Source: DATHAP01 sp963762865
GTDB lineage: Bacteria; Actinomycetota; Actinomycetes; JACCUZ01
NCBI GenBank assembly: GCA_963762865.1
Contig: CAVXNC010000024.1
Location: 124,001-188,000 of the forward strand
Length of the DNA: 64,000 bases
Direction: 5' to 3'
Shown: positions 53,678 to 61,352 of the stretch, piece by piece
How the letters are laid out: the number at the start of each line of letters is the position of its first letter
How positions within the stretch are numbered: the stretch's first letter is position 1
Notes under the pieces: model-generated
What the model was told of the DNA's origin: nothing
The model's input: the letters and a program-made list of their open reading frames with translations, nothing else
Database searches by the model: none
Made by a program: the position numbers and the translations under genes

Positions 53678-53740
53678 CTGTCACTCTCACGTGTCGAGTG
53701 CTAACGACAATGATTAGCACTCAGCCCCGTCGAGTGCAAG
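53678..53740 (-). promoter_or_regulatory. groEL promoter within a phased four-half-site CIRCE array
   Basis: Read on the gene strand, four 9-bp half-sites alternate in orientation with exactly 9 bp between each: CTTGCACTC, GAGTGCTAA, TTAGCACTC, GAGTGACAG (18-bp period, at 53732, 53714, 53696 and 53678). Sites 1-2 and 3-4 each make one CIRCE (TTAGCACTC-N9-GAGTGCTAA consensus), the second with a degenerate outer arm. The promoter is embedded: -35 TTGCAC in site 1 and -10 TAATCA overlapping site 2, 17 bp apart. HrcA binding would cover the whole promoter. Confidence 0.9.
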
Positions 53741-53819
53741 CGGTCGGGACGCTCCGGAGCTCCGACCGCGCGCTTCACAGGCCGGTCGCGATCGATCACC
53801 GCACGCCGGATCCGCCGCG

Positions 53820-53907
53820 CATTGATCACGCCCGCGTGGTCATTGGTTGCTGAGCGCGGCAAATTTGCCCCGTCCAGGGTGCATTGACCACGCCCGCGTG
53901 ATCAATG
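53820..53907. repeat. Symmetric TGATC repeat with AT-rich palindromic centre
   Basis: Two 28-bp near-copies (53819-53846 and 53881-53908) each contain CACGCCCGCGTG and are arranged so that 53820-53831 pairs perfectly with 53896-53907, and 53834-53842 with 53885-53893. The exact centre of symmetry, 53863.5, coincides with a perfect 12-bp palindrome GGCAAATTTGCC (53858-53869). It lies between the groEL promoter and the cspA terminator. Confidence 0.7.
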
Positions 53908-53961
53908 TGGAGGGGCTCGAGGGGTGGAGGGGGCGGACGTCGAGCCCTCTGACACGCGAGA

Positions 53962-53993
53962 ACGGCCCGGCCCCCGCTGGGGGGCCGGGCCGT
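53962..53993 (-). terminator. cspA terminator hairpin
   Basis: A perfect 14-bp GC stem (53962-53975 with 53980-53993) and GCTG loop, 18 bp after the cspA stop. Confidence 0.8.
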
Positions 53994-54011
53994 CGTCGAC
54001 GGACCGGACGG

Positions 54012-54215
54012 TCAGACGACCGCTCGGACCGAGTCCGCCTGCGGACCCTTCTGACCCTCCGAGATCTCGAACTCGACGCGCTGCCCCTCCTCGAGGGAGC
54101 GGTAGCCGTCCATCTGGATCGCGCTGTAGTGGACGAAGACGTCCGCGCCACCGTCAACCGCGATGAAGCCGTAGCCCTTCTCGCTGTTGAACCACTTGAC
54201 GGAGCCCTGAGCCAT
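54012..54215 (-). CDS. cspA: Cold-shock protein CspA family
   Basis: 67 residues, complete cold-shock domain with RNP1 KGYGFIAVDGG and RNP2 DVFVHYSAI, beginning MAQGSVKWFNSEKGYGF. It binds single-stranded nucleic acid as an RNA chaperone. Its position next to groEL2 and thrC is the same in streptomycetes. The 232-bp region upstream (54216-54447) holds its promoter and a probable long 5' leader; I could not define a box there. Confidence 0.96.
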   Translation of the reverse strand: MAQGSVKWFNSEKGYGFIAVDGGADVFVHYSAIQMDGYRSLEEGQRVEFEISEGQKGPQADSVRAVV

Positions 54216-54447
54216 GCTGTTACTCCTGGTGCTGAGCCGACAGGCCGCACACGTCGCGCGGCCCGGGTCGTGCTCGTACCAAGTCGTCGTGGCTCGACCG
54301 AGCGGCAGCGTAGTGGCGGCGATCACGCCTGCGGGGCAAATCCGTGACATCGGTCGGTGTCGCGATCGGGGCGTCCGGGGCGAACCACCCGGTCGGCGCA
54401 TCGCGCGCGAACCAGGCGAGCTCGCCCCGGGCCCGGGACGGGCGGCC

Positions 54448-55743
54448 TCAGCCGAGGCCGGCGGCGGTGAACGCGTCCGCCGAGGCCGGGATCGTCGCGG
54501 CCGGGCCGACCACGGGCGACACCGCGTCCAGGGTCTTGAGCCCGTCGCCGGTGTTGAAGACGACCGTGTCGGCCTCCGGGTCGAGCTGCCCGGCGGCGAG
54601 CAGCTTCTTCAAGGTCGCCACCGTGACGCCGCCGGCAGTCTCGGCGAAGATCCCTTCGGTCCTCGCCAGCAGCCGGATGCCCTCCACGACCTCCTCGTCG
54701 GTCACGTCCTCGACGGCGCCACCGGTCCGTCGAACGGTGTCGAGGACGTACGGCCCGTCCGCCGGGTTGCCGATCGCCAGCGACTTGGCGATCGTCGACG
54801 GTCGCACCGGACGTACGACGTCATGGCCGGCCTTGAACGCCGCCGACACCGGCGAGCAGCCGGTCGCCTGCGCGCCGTAGATCCGGTAGGGCGTCGGCTC
54901 GACGAGACCCAGCGTCCCGAGCTCGCCGAACGCCTTGTCCACCTTGGTCAGCTGCGAGCCCGACGCCACGGGGATCACGACCTGCTCCGGCAGTCGCCAG
55001 CCCAGCGCCTCGGCCACCTCGTAGCCCAGCGTCTTCGAGCCCTCGGCGTAGTACGGCCGCACGTTGACGTTCACGAACGCCCAGTCCTCGTGCTCGCCGG
55101 CCAGCTCGGAGGCGACCCGGTTGACGTCGTCGTACGTCCCCTCCACCGCGACGAGCGTGCCGCCGTAGACCGCGGTGGTCACGATCTTCTGCTGCTCGAG
55201 GTCGGCCGGGACGAGCACGACGGAGCGGATGCCGGCGCGTGCTGCCGCCGCAGCGACGGCATTGGCCAGGTTGCCGGTCGACGGGCAGGCCAGCGTGGAG
55301 AAGCCGAGCTCGCGGGCGGCGGCCAGCGCCACGGCGACCACGCGGTCCTTGAACGAGTGCGTCGGGTTGGCGCTGTCGTCCTTGACCCACAGGGCGCGCA
55401 TGCCGAGGGCCTTGGCCAGGTTGTGCGCCGGGACGAGCGGCGTGCCACCCGGCTCGAGGTTCGGCACGTCGCGCACGGTGGTCGGCACCGGCAGCAGGCC
55501 CTGGTAGCGCCAGATGTTGGCGGGCCCGGACTCGATCGACTCGCGGGTGACGGTCCCGAAGTCGTAGGCCACCTCGAGCGGGCCGAAGCACTCGCCGCAG
55601 GCGTAGAAGGGGCCGAGCGGCTGGGTGGCCCCGCACTCGCGACAGGACAGTGCCCGTGCGGGCCCGAGGTCGGGCGGGGCAGCAGCGGTGGTGCTGGGCG
55701 GGGTGGTCGACACCGTGGGTACGGCGGACAGGCTGGTCGTCAC
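54448..55743 (-). CDS. thrC: Threonine synthase
   Basis: 431 residues, GTG start. An N-terminal zinc-ribbon-like Cys set (LSCRECGATQPL, YACGECFGPL) precedes the PLP fold-type II domain with the cofactor Lys in NPTHSFKDRVV, the phosphate loop CPSTGNLANAV and the C-terminal FNTGDGLKT. It converts O-phosphohomoserine to threonine. A SAM-I riboswitch covers its leader, and the ribosome-binding sequence lies at the 3' side of the riboswitch P1 stem, so SAM should repress translation. Logic: threonine and methionine share the homoserine branch point. Confidence 0.96.
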   Translation of the reverse strand: MTTSLSAVPTVSTTPPSTTAAAPPDLGPARALSCRECGATQPLGPFYACGECFGPLEVAYDFGTVTRESIESGPANIWRYQGLLPVPTTVRDVPNLEPGGTPLVPAHNLAKALGMRALWVKDDSANPTHSFKDRVVAVALAAARELGFSTLACPSTGNLANAVAAAAARAGIRSVVLVPADLEQQKIVTTAVYGGTLVAVEGTYDDVNRVASELAGEHEDWAFVNVNVRPYYAEGSKTLGYEVAEALGWRLPEQVVIPVASGSQLTKVDKAFGELGTLGLVEPTPYRIYGAQATGCSPVSAAFKAGHDVVRPVRPSTIAKSLAIGNPADGPYVLDTVRRTGGAVEDVTDEEVVEGIRLLARTEGIFAETAGGVTVATLKKLLAAGQLDPEADTVVFNTGDGLKTLDAVSPVVGPAATIPASADAFTAAGLG

Positions 55744-55760
55744 GCGGATCGCGTCCTCTC

Positions 55761-55874
55761 CTCATCTGTCCCGGACGCACACTGCGCCGGGTCGGAGTTG
55801 GCACCGTGACCGAGTGCGAGTCGGTGCGGTTGCCGGGGCGTCAACGGGCCGTTCCCTCTGCCCCTCTGGATGAG
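55761..55874 (-). promoter_or_regulatory. SAM-I (S-box) riboswitch upstream of thrC
   Basis: On the minus strand: P1 arms CTCATC (55874-55869) and GATGAG (55766-55761), the K-turn-like core CAGAGGGGCAGAGGGA, CCCCGGCAACC, a P3 hairpin (GCACCG with CGGTGC), then CAACTCC and a P4 hairpin (CCCGG with CCGGG). All conserved S-box elements are present. The P1 3' strand runs directly into GAGGAGAGGA, the thrC ribosome-binding sequence, which points to translational control. Confidence 0.9.
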
Positions 55875-55971
55875 CGGTGTTCAGTTGTGCCACTCACGGT
55901 ACGTCGCCTGCCCAGCCCCCGGACAGCCCGGTCCACCCCCCGAGACAGGCGTGTCAGTGGAGGATGACGAC

Positions 55972-56403
55972 GTGCGGACGGGGCTCCGGGTGCGGCAGGT
56001 GGCCAACTGGGTCAACCTGTCGACGCCGCTCGGGCTGCTGGCCGCGGCGGTCGGACGCGCCCGGGTGACGCGCGGACACGACGGGCTGATCCTGGCGCGT
56101 GGCTACCGGCTGCGGGTGCCGAGCGCGCCGGCCTTCACCGTCGGAAACGTCGTGCTGCTGCGGATCGACGACGACGCGCTGGCCCGCCGGCCGCGGCTGC
56201 TCGTCCACGAGGCGCGGCACGCGACGCAGTACGCCTGGTGCGTCGGGCTGGTGATGCTGCCGCTCTACGGGCTGGCAGCAGCCTGGTCGTGGCTGCGGTG
56301 CCGCAACCCGGCGACGTACAACGTCTTCGAACGGCTGGCGGGTCTTGCGGACGGCGGCTACCGCCTGCCGATGGGTGAGCGGCATGATCAGGGCCATGTC
56401 TGA
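55972..56403 (+). CDS. Conserved actinobacterial hypothetical protein with HEARHATQ motif
   Basis: 143 residues from the GTG preceded by GGAGG (55951 is an earlier in-frame start). The sequence VNLSTPLGLLAAAVG, then RVTRGHDGLILARGYRLRVPSAPAFTVGNVVLLR, then LLVHEARHATQYAWCVGLVMLPLYGLAAAWSWLRCRNPATYNVFERLA, has one membrane-associated hydrophobic stretch at about 95-112. HEARHATQY resembles a zinc HExxH-type site with an Arg in place, and similar proteins flank otsA in streptomycetes. Function unknown. Its stop overlaps the otsA start. Confidence 0.72.
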   Translation: MRTGLRVRQVANWVNLSTPLGLLAAAVGRARVTRGHDGLILARGYRLRVPSAPAFTVGNVVLLRIDDDALARRPRLLVHEARHATQYAWCVGLVMLPLYGLAAAWSWLRCRNPATYNVFERLAGLADGGYRLPMGERHDQGHV

Positions 56404-57859
56404 CGCGACCGCGGGCACTGCCGCACTGCTCGTCGCGTCGAACCGTGGACCGCTGTCCTTCACCGAGTCCGACGACGGCTCGCTCGTCGCGATCCGCGGC
56501 GGTGGCGGGCTGGTCTCGGGCCTGTCGTCGATGGCCAACGGCGAGCGCGACCACGACGACGTCGTCTGGGTGTGCGCGGCTCTCACCGAGGGCGACCGGG
56601 CAGCCGCCCGGCACTCGCCGCGCGGCCGGCTCGACCAGGACGGACACGACACCGGCGGTCTCGCAGTGCGGATGCTCGACATCGACCCGGCCACCTTCCA
56701 CCGCGCCTACAACGCGATCGCCAACTCGACGCTGTGGTTCGTGCACCACCTGCTCTACGCGACGCCGACAGCGCCGGTCTTCGACGCCGGCTTCCGCCGC
56801 GAGTGGAGCGACTACGAGTCATACAACCGCGCCTTCGCGGAGGCGCTCGCGGACGAGGCGTCGTACGGCGCGAAGGTGCTCGTCCAGGACTACCACCTGA
56901 CGCTGCTGCCCCGGCAGCTGCGGGAGCTGCGACCCGACCTGCGCATCGCGCACTTCTCGCACACGCCGTGGGCGCCGGTCGACTACTTCCGGCTGCTGCC
57001 GGCCGACGTCGCCCGCGAGACCCTGCTCGGGATGCTCGGCGCCGACCACGCGGGCTTCCACTCGCCGCGGTGGGCGCGCGCCTTCGGGCAGTGCTGCGCC
57101 GACCTGCTCGGAGCCAAGGTCGAGGACGGCCGGTCGGTGTCCTACGACGGGCACACGACCGGTCTGGGTGTGCACCCTCTCGGCGTCGACGGTGAGGCGT
57201 TGCGTGCGCGCGCCGCCGAGGACGACGTCGAGTCGCGGCTCGGCGCGCTGCGTCGCAAGCTCGGTGACCGCAAGGCCGTCGTGCGGGTCGACCGCACCGA
57301 GCTGTCGAAGAACATCGGCCGCGGGCTGCTCGCCTATGCCGAGCTGCTGCGCCGCTACCCCGAGTGGCGCGGGCGGGTCACCCACCTCGCGTCGGCCTAC
57401 CCGAGCCGGCACGACCTGCCGGAGTACCGCGAGTACACCGCGACCGTGCAGCGCCTGGCGGCGGAGATCGAGGACGAGTTCGGCACCGAGGAATGGCGAC
57501 CGATCGTGCTCGACGTGACCGACGACTACGCCCGGTCCCTCGCGCTCTACCGGATGGGTGACGTGCTGCTCGTCAACCCGGTGCGCGACGGGATGAACCT
57601 GGTGGCGAAGGAGATGCCGGTCGTCTCCGAGGGCGGGTGCGCGATCGTCCTGTCGACCGAGGCGGGCGCGGCGGACGAGCTGGCCGACGACGTGCTGCTC
57701 GTCAACCCCTTCGACGTCTCCGGCACGGCCGACGCGTTGCACGCCGCCCTGTCGATGGCCGACGACGATCGCGCGGCCCGCACCGCCCGGCTGCGGGCCG
57801 CGTCGGAACGGCTGCCACCGGCCCGGTGGCTCGCCGCGCAGATCAGCGCGCTGGACTGA
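56396..57859 (+). CDS. otsA: Trehalose-6-phosphate synthase (GT20)
   Basis: 487 residues from the ATG at 56396 (56384 is an alternative), overlapping the previous gene by 8 nt. GT20 motifs: RGGGGLVSGL (donor loop), AHFSHTPWAPVDYFRLLP, HTTGLGVHPLGVD, VRVDRTELSKNIGRGLLAY and NPVRDGMNLVAKEM. It makes trehalose-6-phosphate from a nucleotide-glucose and glucose-6-phosphate, for osmotic and desiccation protection. The phosphatase otsB lies 1.6 kb on and on the opposite strand. Confidence 0.94.
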   Translation: MSDATAGTAALLVASNRGPLSFTESDDGSLVAIRGGGGLVSGLSSMANGERDHDDVVWVCAALTEGDRAAARHSPRGRLDQDGHDTGGLAVRMLDIDPATFHRAYNAIANSTLWFVHHLLYATPTAPVFDAGFRREWSDYESYNRAFAEALADEASYGAKVLVQDYHLTLLPRQLRELRPDLRIAHFSHTPWAPVDYFRLLPADVARETLLGMLGADHAGFHSPRWARAFGQCCADLLGAKVEDGRSVSYDGHTTGLGVHPLGVDGEALRARAAEDDVESRLGALRRKLGDRKAVVRVDRTELSKNIGRGLLAYAELLRRYPEWRGRVTHLASAYPSRHDLPEYREYTATVQRLAAEIEDEFGTEEWRPIVLDVTDDYARSLALYRMGDVLLVNPVRDGMNLVAKEMPVVSEGGCAIVLSTEAGAADELADDVLLVNPFDVSGTADALHAALSMADDDRAARTARLRAASERLPPARWLAAQISALD

Positions 57860-57884
57860 GCAGCCCCGGCGCTCCTCGAGGTTT

Positions 57885-57950
57885 GTTCAACCAAGTGGTT
57901 GACAAGACGGCTGACCCGGCTCTACGGTTTGTTCAACCGATCAGTTGAGG
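57885..57950 (+). promoter_or_regulatory. Promoter and twin operator of the ArsR operon
   Basis: -35 TTGACA (57899-57904) and -10 TACGGT (57923-57928) with 18 bp between. Two related palindromes bracket it: TCAACC-aagt-GGTTGA (57887-57902), overlapping the -35, and TCAAC-N6-GTTGA (57933-57948), just after the -10. Both are preceded by the same GGTTTGT. This is the layout of an autorepressed ArsR operon. Confidence 0.8.
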
Positions 57951-57958
57951 AAGCCATC

Positions 57959-58324
57959 GTGACCGACCAGCTCTCCCGGGTGTTCGCCGCCCTGGCCGAC
58001 CCGACCCGCCGCGACATGGTCGCTCGGCTGACGACCGGCGACGCGACCGTCAACGGCCTCGCAGCGCCGTACGCGGTGTCCGTCCAGGCCGTGTCCAAGC
58101 ACCTCAAGGTGCTCGAGGAGGCGGGGCTGGTCAGCCGGAGCCGGGAGGCCCAGCGGCGCCCGGTGCACCTGGAGGCGGAGGTCTTCGACCTGATGACGAA
58201 GTGGATCGAGAAGTACCGCCGGCAGGCCGAGGAGCGCTACCAGCGCCTCGACGAGCTGCTGGCCGAGATGAACGACACCGACAGCGACAACGAGTCCGAA
58301 CCTCAGGAAGGAACCGCATCATGA
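57959..58324 (+). CDS. ArsR-family winged-helix repressor
   Basis: 121 residues from GTG with GAGGAAG upstream. The winged helix spans 10-85 (FAALADPTRRDMVARL, PYAVSVQAVSKHLKVLEEAGLV, with wing REAQRRPVHL). It lacks the metal-binding ELCVCDL motif, so it belongs to the group paired with SRPBCC/AHSA1 proteins and probably senses something other than metal. It overlaps the SRPBCC gene by 4 nt and has twin operators ahead of it. Confidence 0.92.
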   Translation: MTDQLSRVFAALADPTRRDMVARLTTGDATVNGLAAPYAVSVQAVSKHLKVLEEAGLVSRSREAQRRPVHLEAEVFDLMTKWIEKYRRQAEERYQRLDELLAEMNDTDSDNESEPQEGTAS

Positions 58325-58809
58325 CCACTGCCAAGGCACCCGAGGCGACCATCGAGGCCGACGCCGACGTCCCGATCATCCGGATCACCCGCGAGTTCGC
58401 CGGCACGCCGGAGCAGCTCTTCAAGGCGCACACCGACCCCGACCTCTTCGCCCGGTGGGTCGGGCCGGCCGACGTCACCCCCAAGATCGACCACTGGGAC
58501 GCCCGCGACGGCGGCTCCTGGCGGTTCCTCGGCATCCGCGGCGACGAGGAGTACGCATTCCGCGGCTGCTTCCACACCGTGAGCCCCGCGAAGATCGTGC
58601 AGACCTTCACCTGGGAAGCAATGCCGGACGGGGTGTCCCTGGAGACGGTGCGCTTCGAGGACCTCGGTGACGGCAGGACCCGCCTGGTCGCGGAGTCGCT
58701 CTGCGACAGCTTCGAGGCTCGTGACGGCTGGCTGGCCAGCGGCATGGAGACCGGCGTCAACGAGGGATACGCCAAGCTCGACGCCCTCATCGAGGACGGA
58801 GCCGTCTGA
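58321..58809 (+). CDS. SRPBCC/AHSA1 (START-like) domain protein
   Basis: 162 residues, ATGA overlap with the ArsR gene. The AHSA1 fold is shown by ITREFAGTPEQLFKAHTDPDLFARWVGP, GGSWRFLGIRGDEEYAFRGCFHTVSP and VNEGYAKLDALIEDG. It forms a ligand-binding helix-grip pocket. The pairing with ArsR is widespread in actinomycetes; the ligand is unknown. Confidence 0.92.
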   Translation: MTTAKAPEATIEADADVPIIRITREFAGTPEQLFKAHTDPDLFARWVGPADVTPKIDHWDARDGGSWRFLGIRGDEEYAFRGCFHTVSPAKIVQTFTWEAMPDGVSLETVRFEDLGDGRTRLVAESLCDSFEARDGWLASGMETGVNEGYAKLDALIEDGAV

Positions 58810-58810
58810 C

Positions 58811-59407
58811 GTGTCCGACCGCGACGGCTCCCTGGTCGCCGTAGGCCCGGGCGAGCGGCACCGGCGGATCGCCGGCTGCTTCTCCGACCGGGTCCGCGGC
58901 ACCGCCGACTGGTCGGCACCCGCGCCGGTCGACGGCTGGACGGCCCGCGACGTGGTCCGCCACCTCGTCGAGTGGTTCCCCGGCTTCCTGGCCATGGGCT
59001 CTGACGTCCGGCTCCCCGCGGGGCCGCCGGTCGACGACGACCCGGTCGGCGCCTGGCGGGTCCACGCCGACGGGGTCCAGGCCGTGCTCGACGACCCGGG
59101 CTCGGCGGACCGGGAGTTCTCCGACGAGCACACCGGCACGATGCCGCTGCCCGAGGCGGTCGACCGGTTCTACACCTCCGACGTCTTCATGCACACCTGG
59201 GACCTGGCCCGCGCCACCGGCCAGGACGAGACCCTCGACAGCGGGCTCTGCGCTGCGCTGCTCGCCGGCATGGAACCGATCGAGGACCTCATGCGCTCCT
59301 CCGGCCAGTACGGCCCGCGGGTCGCCGTGCCCGCCGACGCGGACGCCCAGACCCGGATGCTGGGATTCATCGGCCGCGACCCGAGCTGGACGTCGACCAC
59401 CAGCTGA
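58811..59407 (+). CDS. TIGR03086/maleylpyruvate isomerase-like metal-binding protein
   Basis: 198 residues from GTG, one base after the SRPBCC stop, so it belongs to the same operon. Family features: GWTARDVVRHLVEWFPGF (metal His region), FYTSDVFMHTWDLARATGQDETLD and FIGRDPSW. The four-helix DinB-like fold is associated with mycothiol-dependent isomerases. It is the intact counterpart of the frameshifted gene at 39871. Confidence 0.88.
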   Translation: MSDRDGSLVAVGPGERHRRIAGCFSDRVRGTADWSAPAPVDGWTARDVVRHLVEWFPGFLAMGSDVRLPAGPPVDDDPVGAWRVHADGVQAVLDDPGSADREFSDEHTGTMPLPEAVDRFYTSDVFMHTWDLARATGQDETLDSGLCAALLAGMEPIEDLMRSSGQYGPRVAVPADADAQTRMLGFIGRDPSWTSTTS

Positions 59408-59413
59408 CCGCGC

Positions 59414-60256
59414 TCAGCCGTCGAGGCGCGCGACGAGCGCGCCGAGCAGGCCGGCGACACCCTCCGGGCCCTCGACCACCAGGTCCGCCCGCTCGGCCAC
59501 CTCGGTCACCTCGGTCGAGCCGCTGCACACCAGCAGGCCCGGCAGACCCTCGGCGCGCAGCCGGGCGACCTCCTCGAAGGCCGGCAGGTCGCCCAGGTCG
59601 TCACCGACGAAGACGACCGCCGAGGTCGCGCCGGGCTCGACCAGCGACCGCACCGCCGCGCCCTTGTCGGCCCCGGGCGGCCGCAGCTCCAGCACCAGCC
59701 GGCCAGGCTCCAGGACCAGCCCCGTCTCCGCGGCGAGGGACTCGAGCGGCTGCCGCAGGAGGTCGAGTGCGGCCACCGGGTCGCGCGCCCGCCTGGTGTG
59801 GACCGCGACGGCGAGCCCCTTGTCCTCGACCCAGGTGCCGTCGGGGCCCCCGAGCTCGGCGAGCAGGCCGGGCAACCGCGACCGGGCGGCTGCGACCCCG
59901 GACGCATCGGGCGGCGAGGTCACCTGGCCGGCCTCCCAGCGCTCCAGCCCGTAGTGGCCCAGCACGACCAGCCCGCGGACCGACTCCAGCCGGCCGTACT
60001 CCACGGCGAGCGCCGCCGGGCGGCCGGTGACGACGGCCACCCGCACGCCGTGCCCTGCCAGCCGCTCGAGCACCGGTGGCACGTCAGGGTGCGCCCGCGC
60101 GTCGTCGGGGTCCGCGACGATCGGCGAGAGCGTGCCGTCGAAGTCGAGGGCGACCAGGGCGTGACCGGCGTCCGCCAGCAGGGCGGCCAGCCCGACCCGC
60201 CCCTCGTCGGTGGCCGGCTCGGGGAGCGGCTGGGGTAGCGGCTCGGGCGGAGCCAT
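59414..60256 (-). CDS. otsB: Trehalose-6-phosphate phosphatase
   Basis: 280 residues. HAD signature LVALDFDGTLSPIVADP (nucleophile Asp), VTGRPAA, LGHYGLERW, EDKGLAVAVHTR and FVGDDLGDLPAFEEV show the OtsB family. It completes trehalose synthesis from the product of OtsA. It lies 2 bp from the LytR_C gene on the same strand and converges on the ArsR operon. N-terminal Pro-rich extension of about 18 residues. Confidence 0.93.
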   Translation of the reverse strand: MAPPEPLPQPLPEPATDEGRVGLAALLADAGHALVALDFDGTLSPIVADPDDARAHPDVPPVLERLAGHGVRVAVVTGRPAALAVEYGRLESVRGLVVLGHYGLERWEAGQVTSPPDASGVAAARSRLPGLLAELGGPDGTWVEDKGLAVAVHTRRARDPVAALDLLRQPLESLAAETGLVLEPGRLVLELRPPGADKGAAVRSLVEPGATSAVVFVGDDLGDLPAFEEVARLRAEGLPGLLVCSGSTEVTEVAERADLVVEGPEGVAGLLGALVARLDG

Positions 60257-60258
60257 GC

Positions 60259-60885
60259 TCAGCCCGGGTAGCTGGTGGTGACGACGACCGTCAGCCGCGT
60301 CGTCGACAGGTTGCCGAAGCGCGGCCGGATCCGCGGCTCGCTGCGCAGGTCGCCCGCGACCGCGAGGGCCGCCGTCTCGGCGCCGACCGGGTAGTAGACC
60401 GTCGTCGCCGGGACGATGCCTCGGAAGTTGCCGACGGCGGGCACGGTCCAGCCCTGGTCACGCAGGTCCTGACCGACGGTCGCGGCCAGCCCCGCCCGGC
60501 TCGACTGGTTCAGGACGACGACCTCGTAGGCCGTCCGGTCGACCGACGCCGGCTTCGACGACGGCGTGGCCTCGGCCTTCGTGCCCTCGACCTCGGTCGC
60601 CGGGCTCGCCTCGGGGGTCGACGGGGTGACCGAGGAGGGAGTCGACACCGCCTTCGCGGCGTCGGTCCGGGCGGAGGGAGTGGCCCCCGAGCTCGACGTG
60701 CGGGCAGCGGCATCAGCCACCGGCTGGCCGGGCTGCTCGCCCTGCCACACCGCGAGGGCGGTGATCAGCGAGGCGACTGCGGCCACTGCGAGCACCGACG
60801 GCATCAGGGCACCGAGGACGGACCGCCGGGTGCGGTGCGCACCGCGGCGGACGCGGGGCTGGGAGGAGTCGTGTCGGGCGATCAT
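60259..60885 (-). CDS. LytR_C-domain membrane protein (Rv0431-like)
   Basis: 208 residues. A basic N-terminus and one membrane helix (PSVLAVAAVASLITALAVW) precede a Ser/Thr/Ala/Pro-rich linker (60-115) and a LytR cell-envelope C-terminal domain (YEVVVLNQSSRAGLAATVGQDLRDQGWTVPAVGNF) on the outside. The same family is encoded near groEL2 in mycobacteria (Rv0431, tuberculin-related peptide). It is probably linked to cell-wall regulation; the mechanism is unknown. Confidence 0.88.
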   Translation of the reverse strand: MIARHDSSQPRVRRGAHRTRRSVLGALMPSVLAVAAVASLITALAVWQGEQPGQPVADAAARTSSSGATPSARTDAAKAVSTPSSVTPSTPEASPATEVEGTKAEATPSSKPASVDRTAYEVVVLNQSSRAGLAATVGQDLRDQGWTVPAVGNFRGIVPATTVYYPVGAETAALAVAGDLRSEPRIRPRFGNLSTTRLTVVVTTSYPG

Positions 60886-60924
60886 GACGGCGGTCGAGGC
60901 TAGCGGACCGGGACGGTCCGGCGC

Positions 60925-61230
60925 TCAGACCTCGATGCCGAGCCGGCGGGCCGAGCGGGCCCGCTGGCGCGCCGAGCGGAGCCGGCGCAGCCGCTTGACC
61001 AGCATCGGGTCGGTGGCCAGCGCCTCCGGGCGGTCGATCAGCGCGTTGAGCACCTGGTAGTAGCGCGTGGCCGACATGTCGAAGAGCTCACGGATCGCCT
61101 GCTCCTTGGCGCCCGCGTACTTCCACCACTGGCGCTCGAAGGCGAGGATCTCCTGGTCGCGGGGGGACAGCTGGGAGGCGGCCCCGGCGTCGGCGGCCCG
61201 GAAGGCGTCCGCGGCGTCGCTCGTCCCCAT
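60925..61230 (-). CDS. DUF3263 protein (Rv0430-like)
   Basis: 101 residues from the ATG with GAGGAG upstream; a start at 61356 would add 42 non-conserved residues. The DUF3263 block LSPRDQEILAFERQWWKYAGAKEQAIRELFDMSATRYYQVLNALIDRPEAL resembles an HTH (sigma-70 region 4-like) and is highly conserved in actinomycetes, though no function is known. Adjacent to LytR_C, as in mycobacteria. Confidence 0.9.
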   Translation of the reverse strand: MGTSDAADAFRAADAGAASQLSPRDQEILAFERQWWKYAGAKEQAIRELFDMSATRYYQVLNALIDRPEALATDPMLVKRLRRLRSARQRARSARRLGIEV

Positions 61231-61352
61231 GTCGCTCCTCGCGTCCCGCATGCCCGGTGATCGGGTGCTGTCGGTGATCTCGGCGGCCGGCCCGCCTCGG
61301 TGGTGCAGGTGGTGCTGGGCGTCATCGTACGGGGGAATCACACTCGTGTCAT

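Noticed and set aside
53696..53722. Reading GAGTGCTAA-N9-TTAGCACTC as the CIRCE element
   Set aside because: The order of the arms is reversed relative to CIRCE. The true elements pair each of these arms with its outer neighbour (53732-53740 and 53678-53686).
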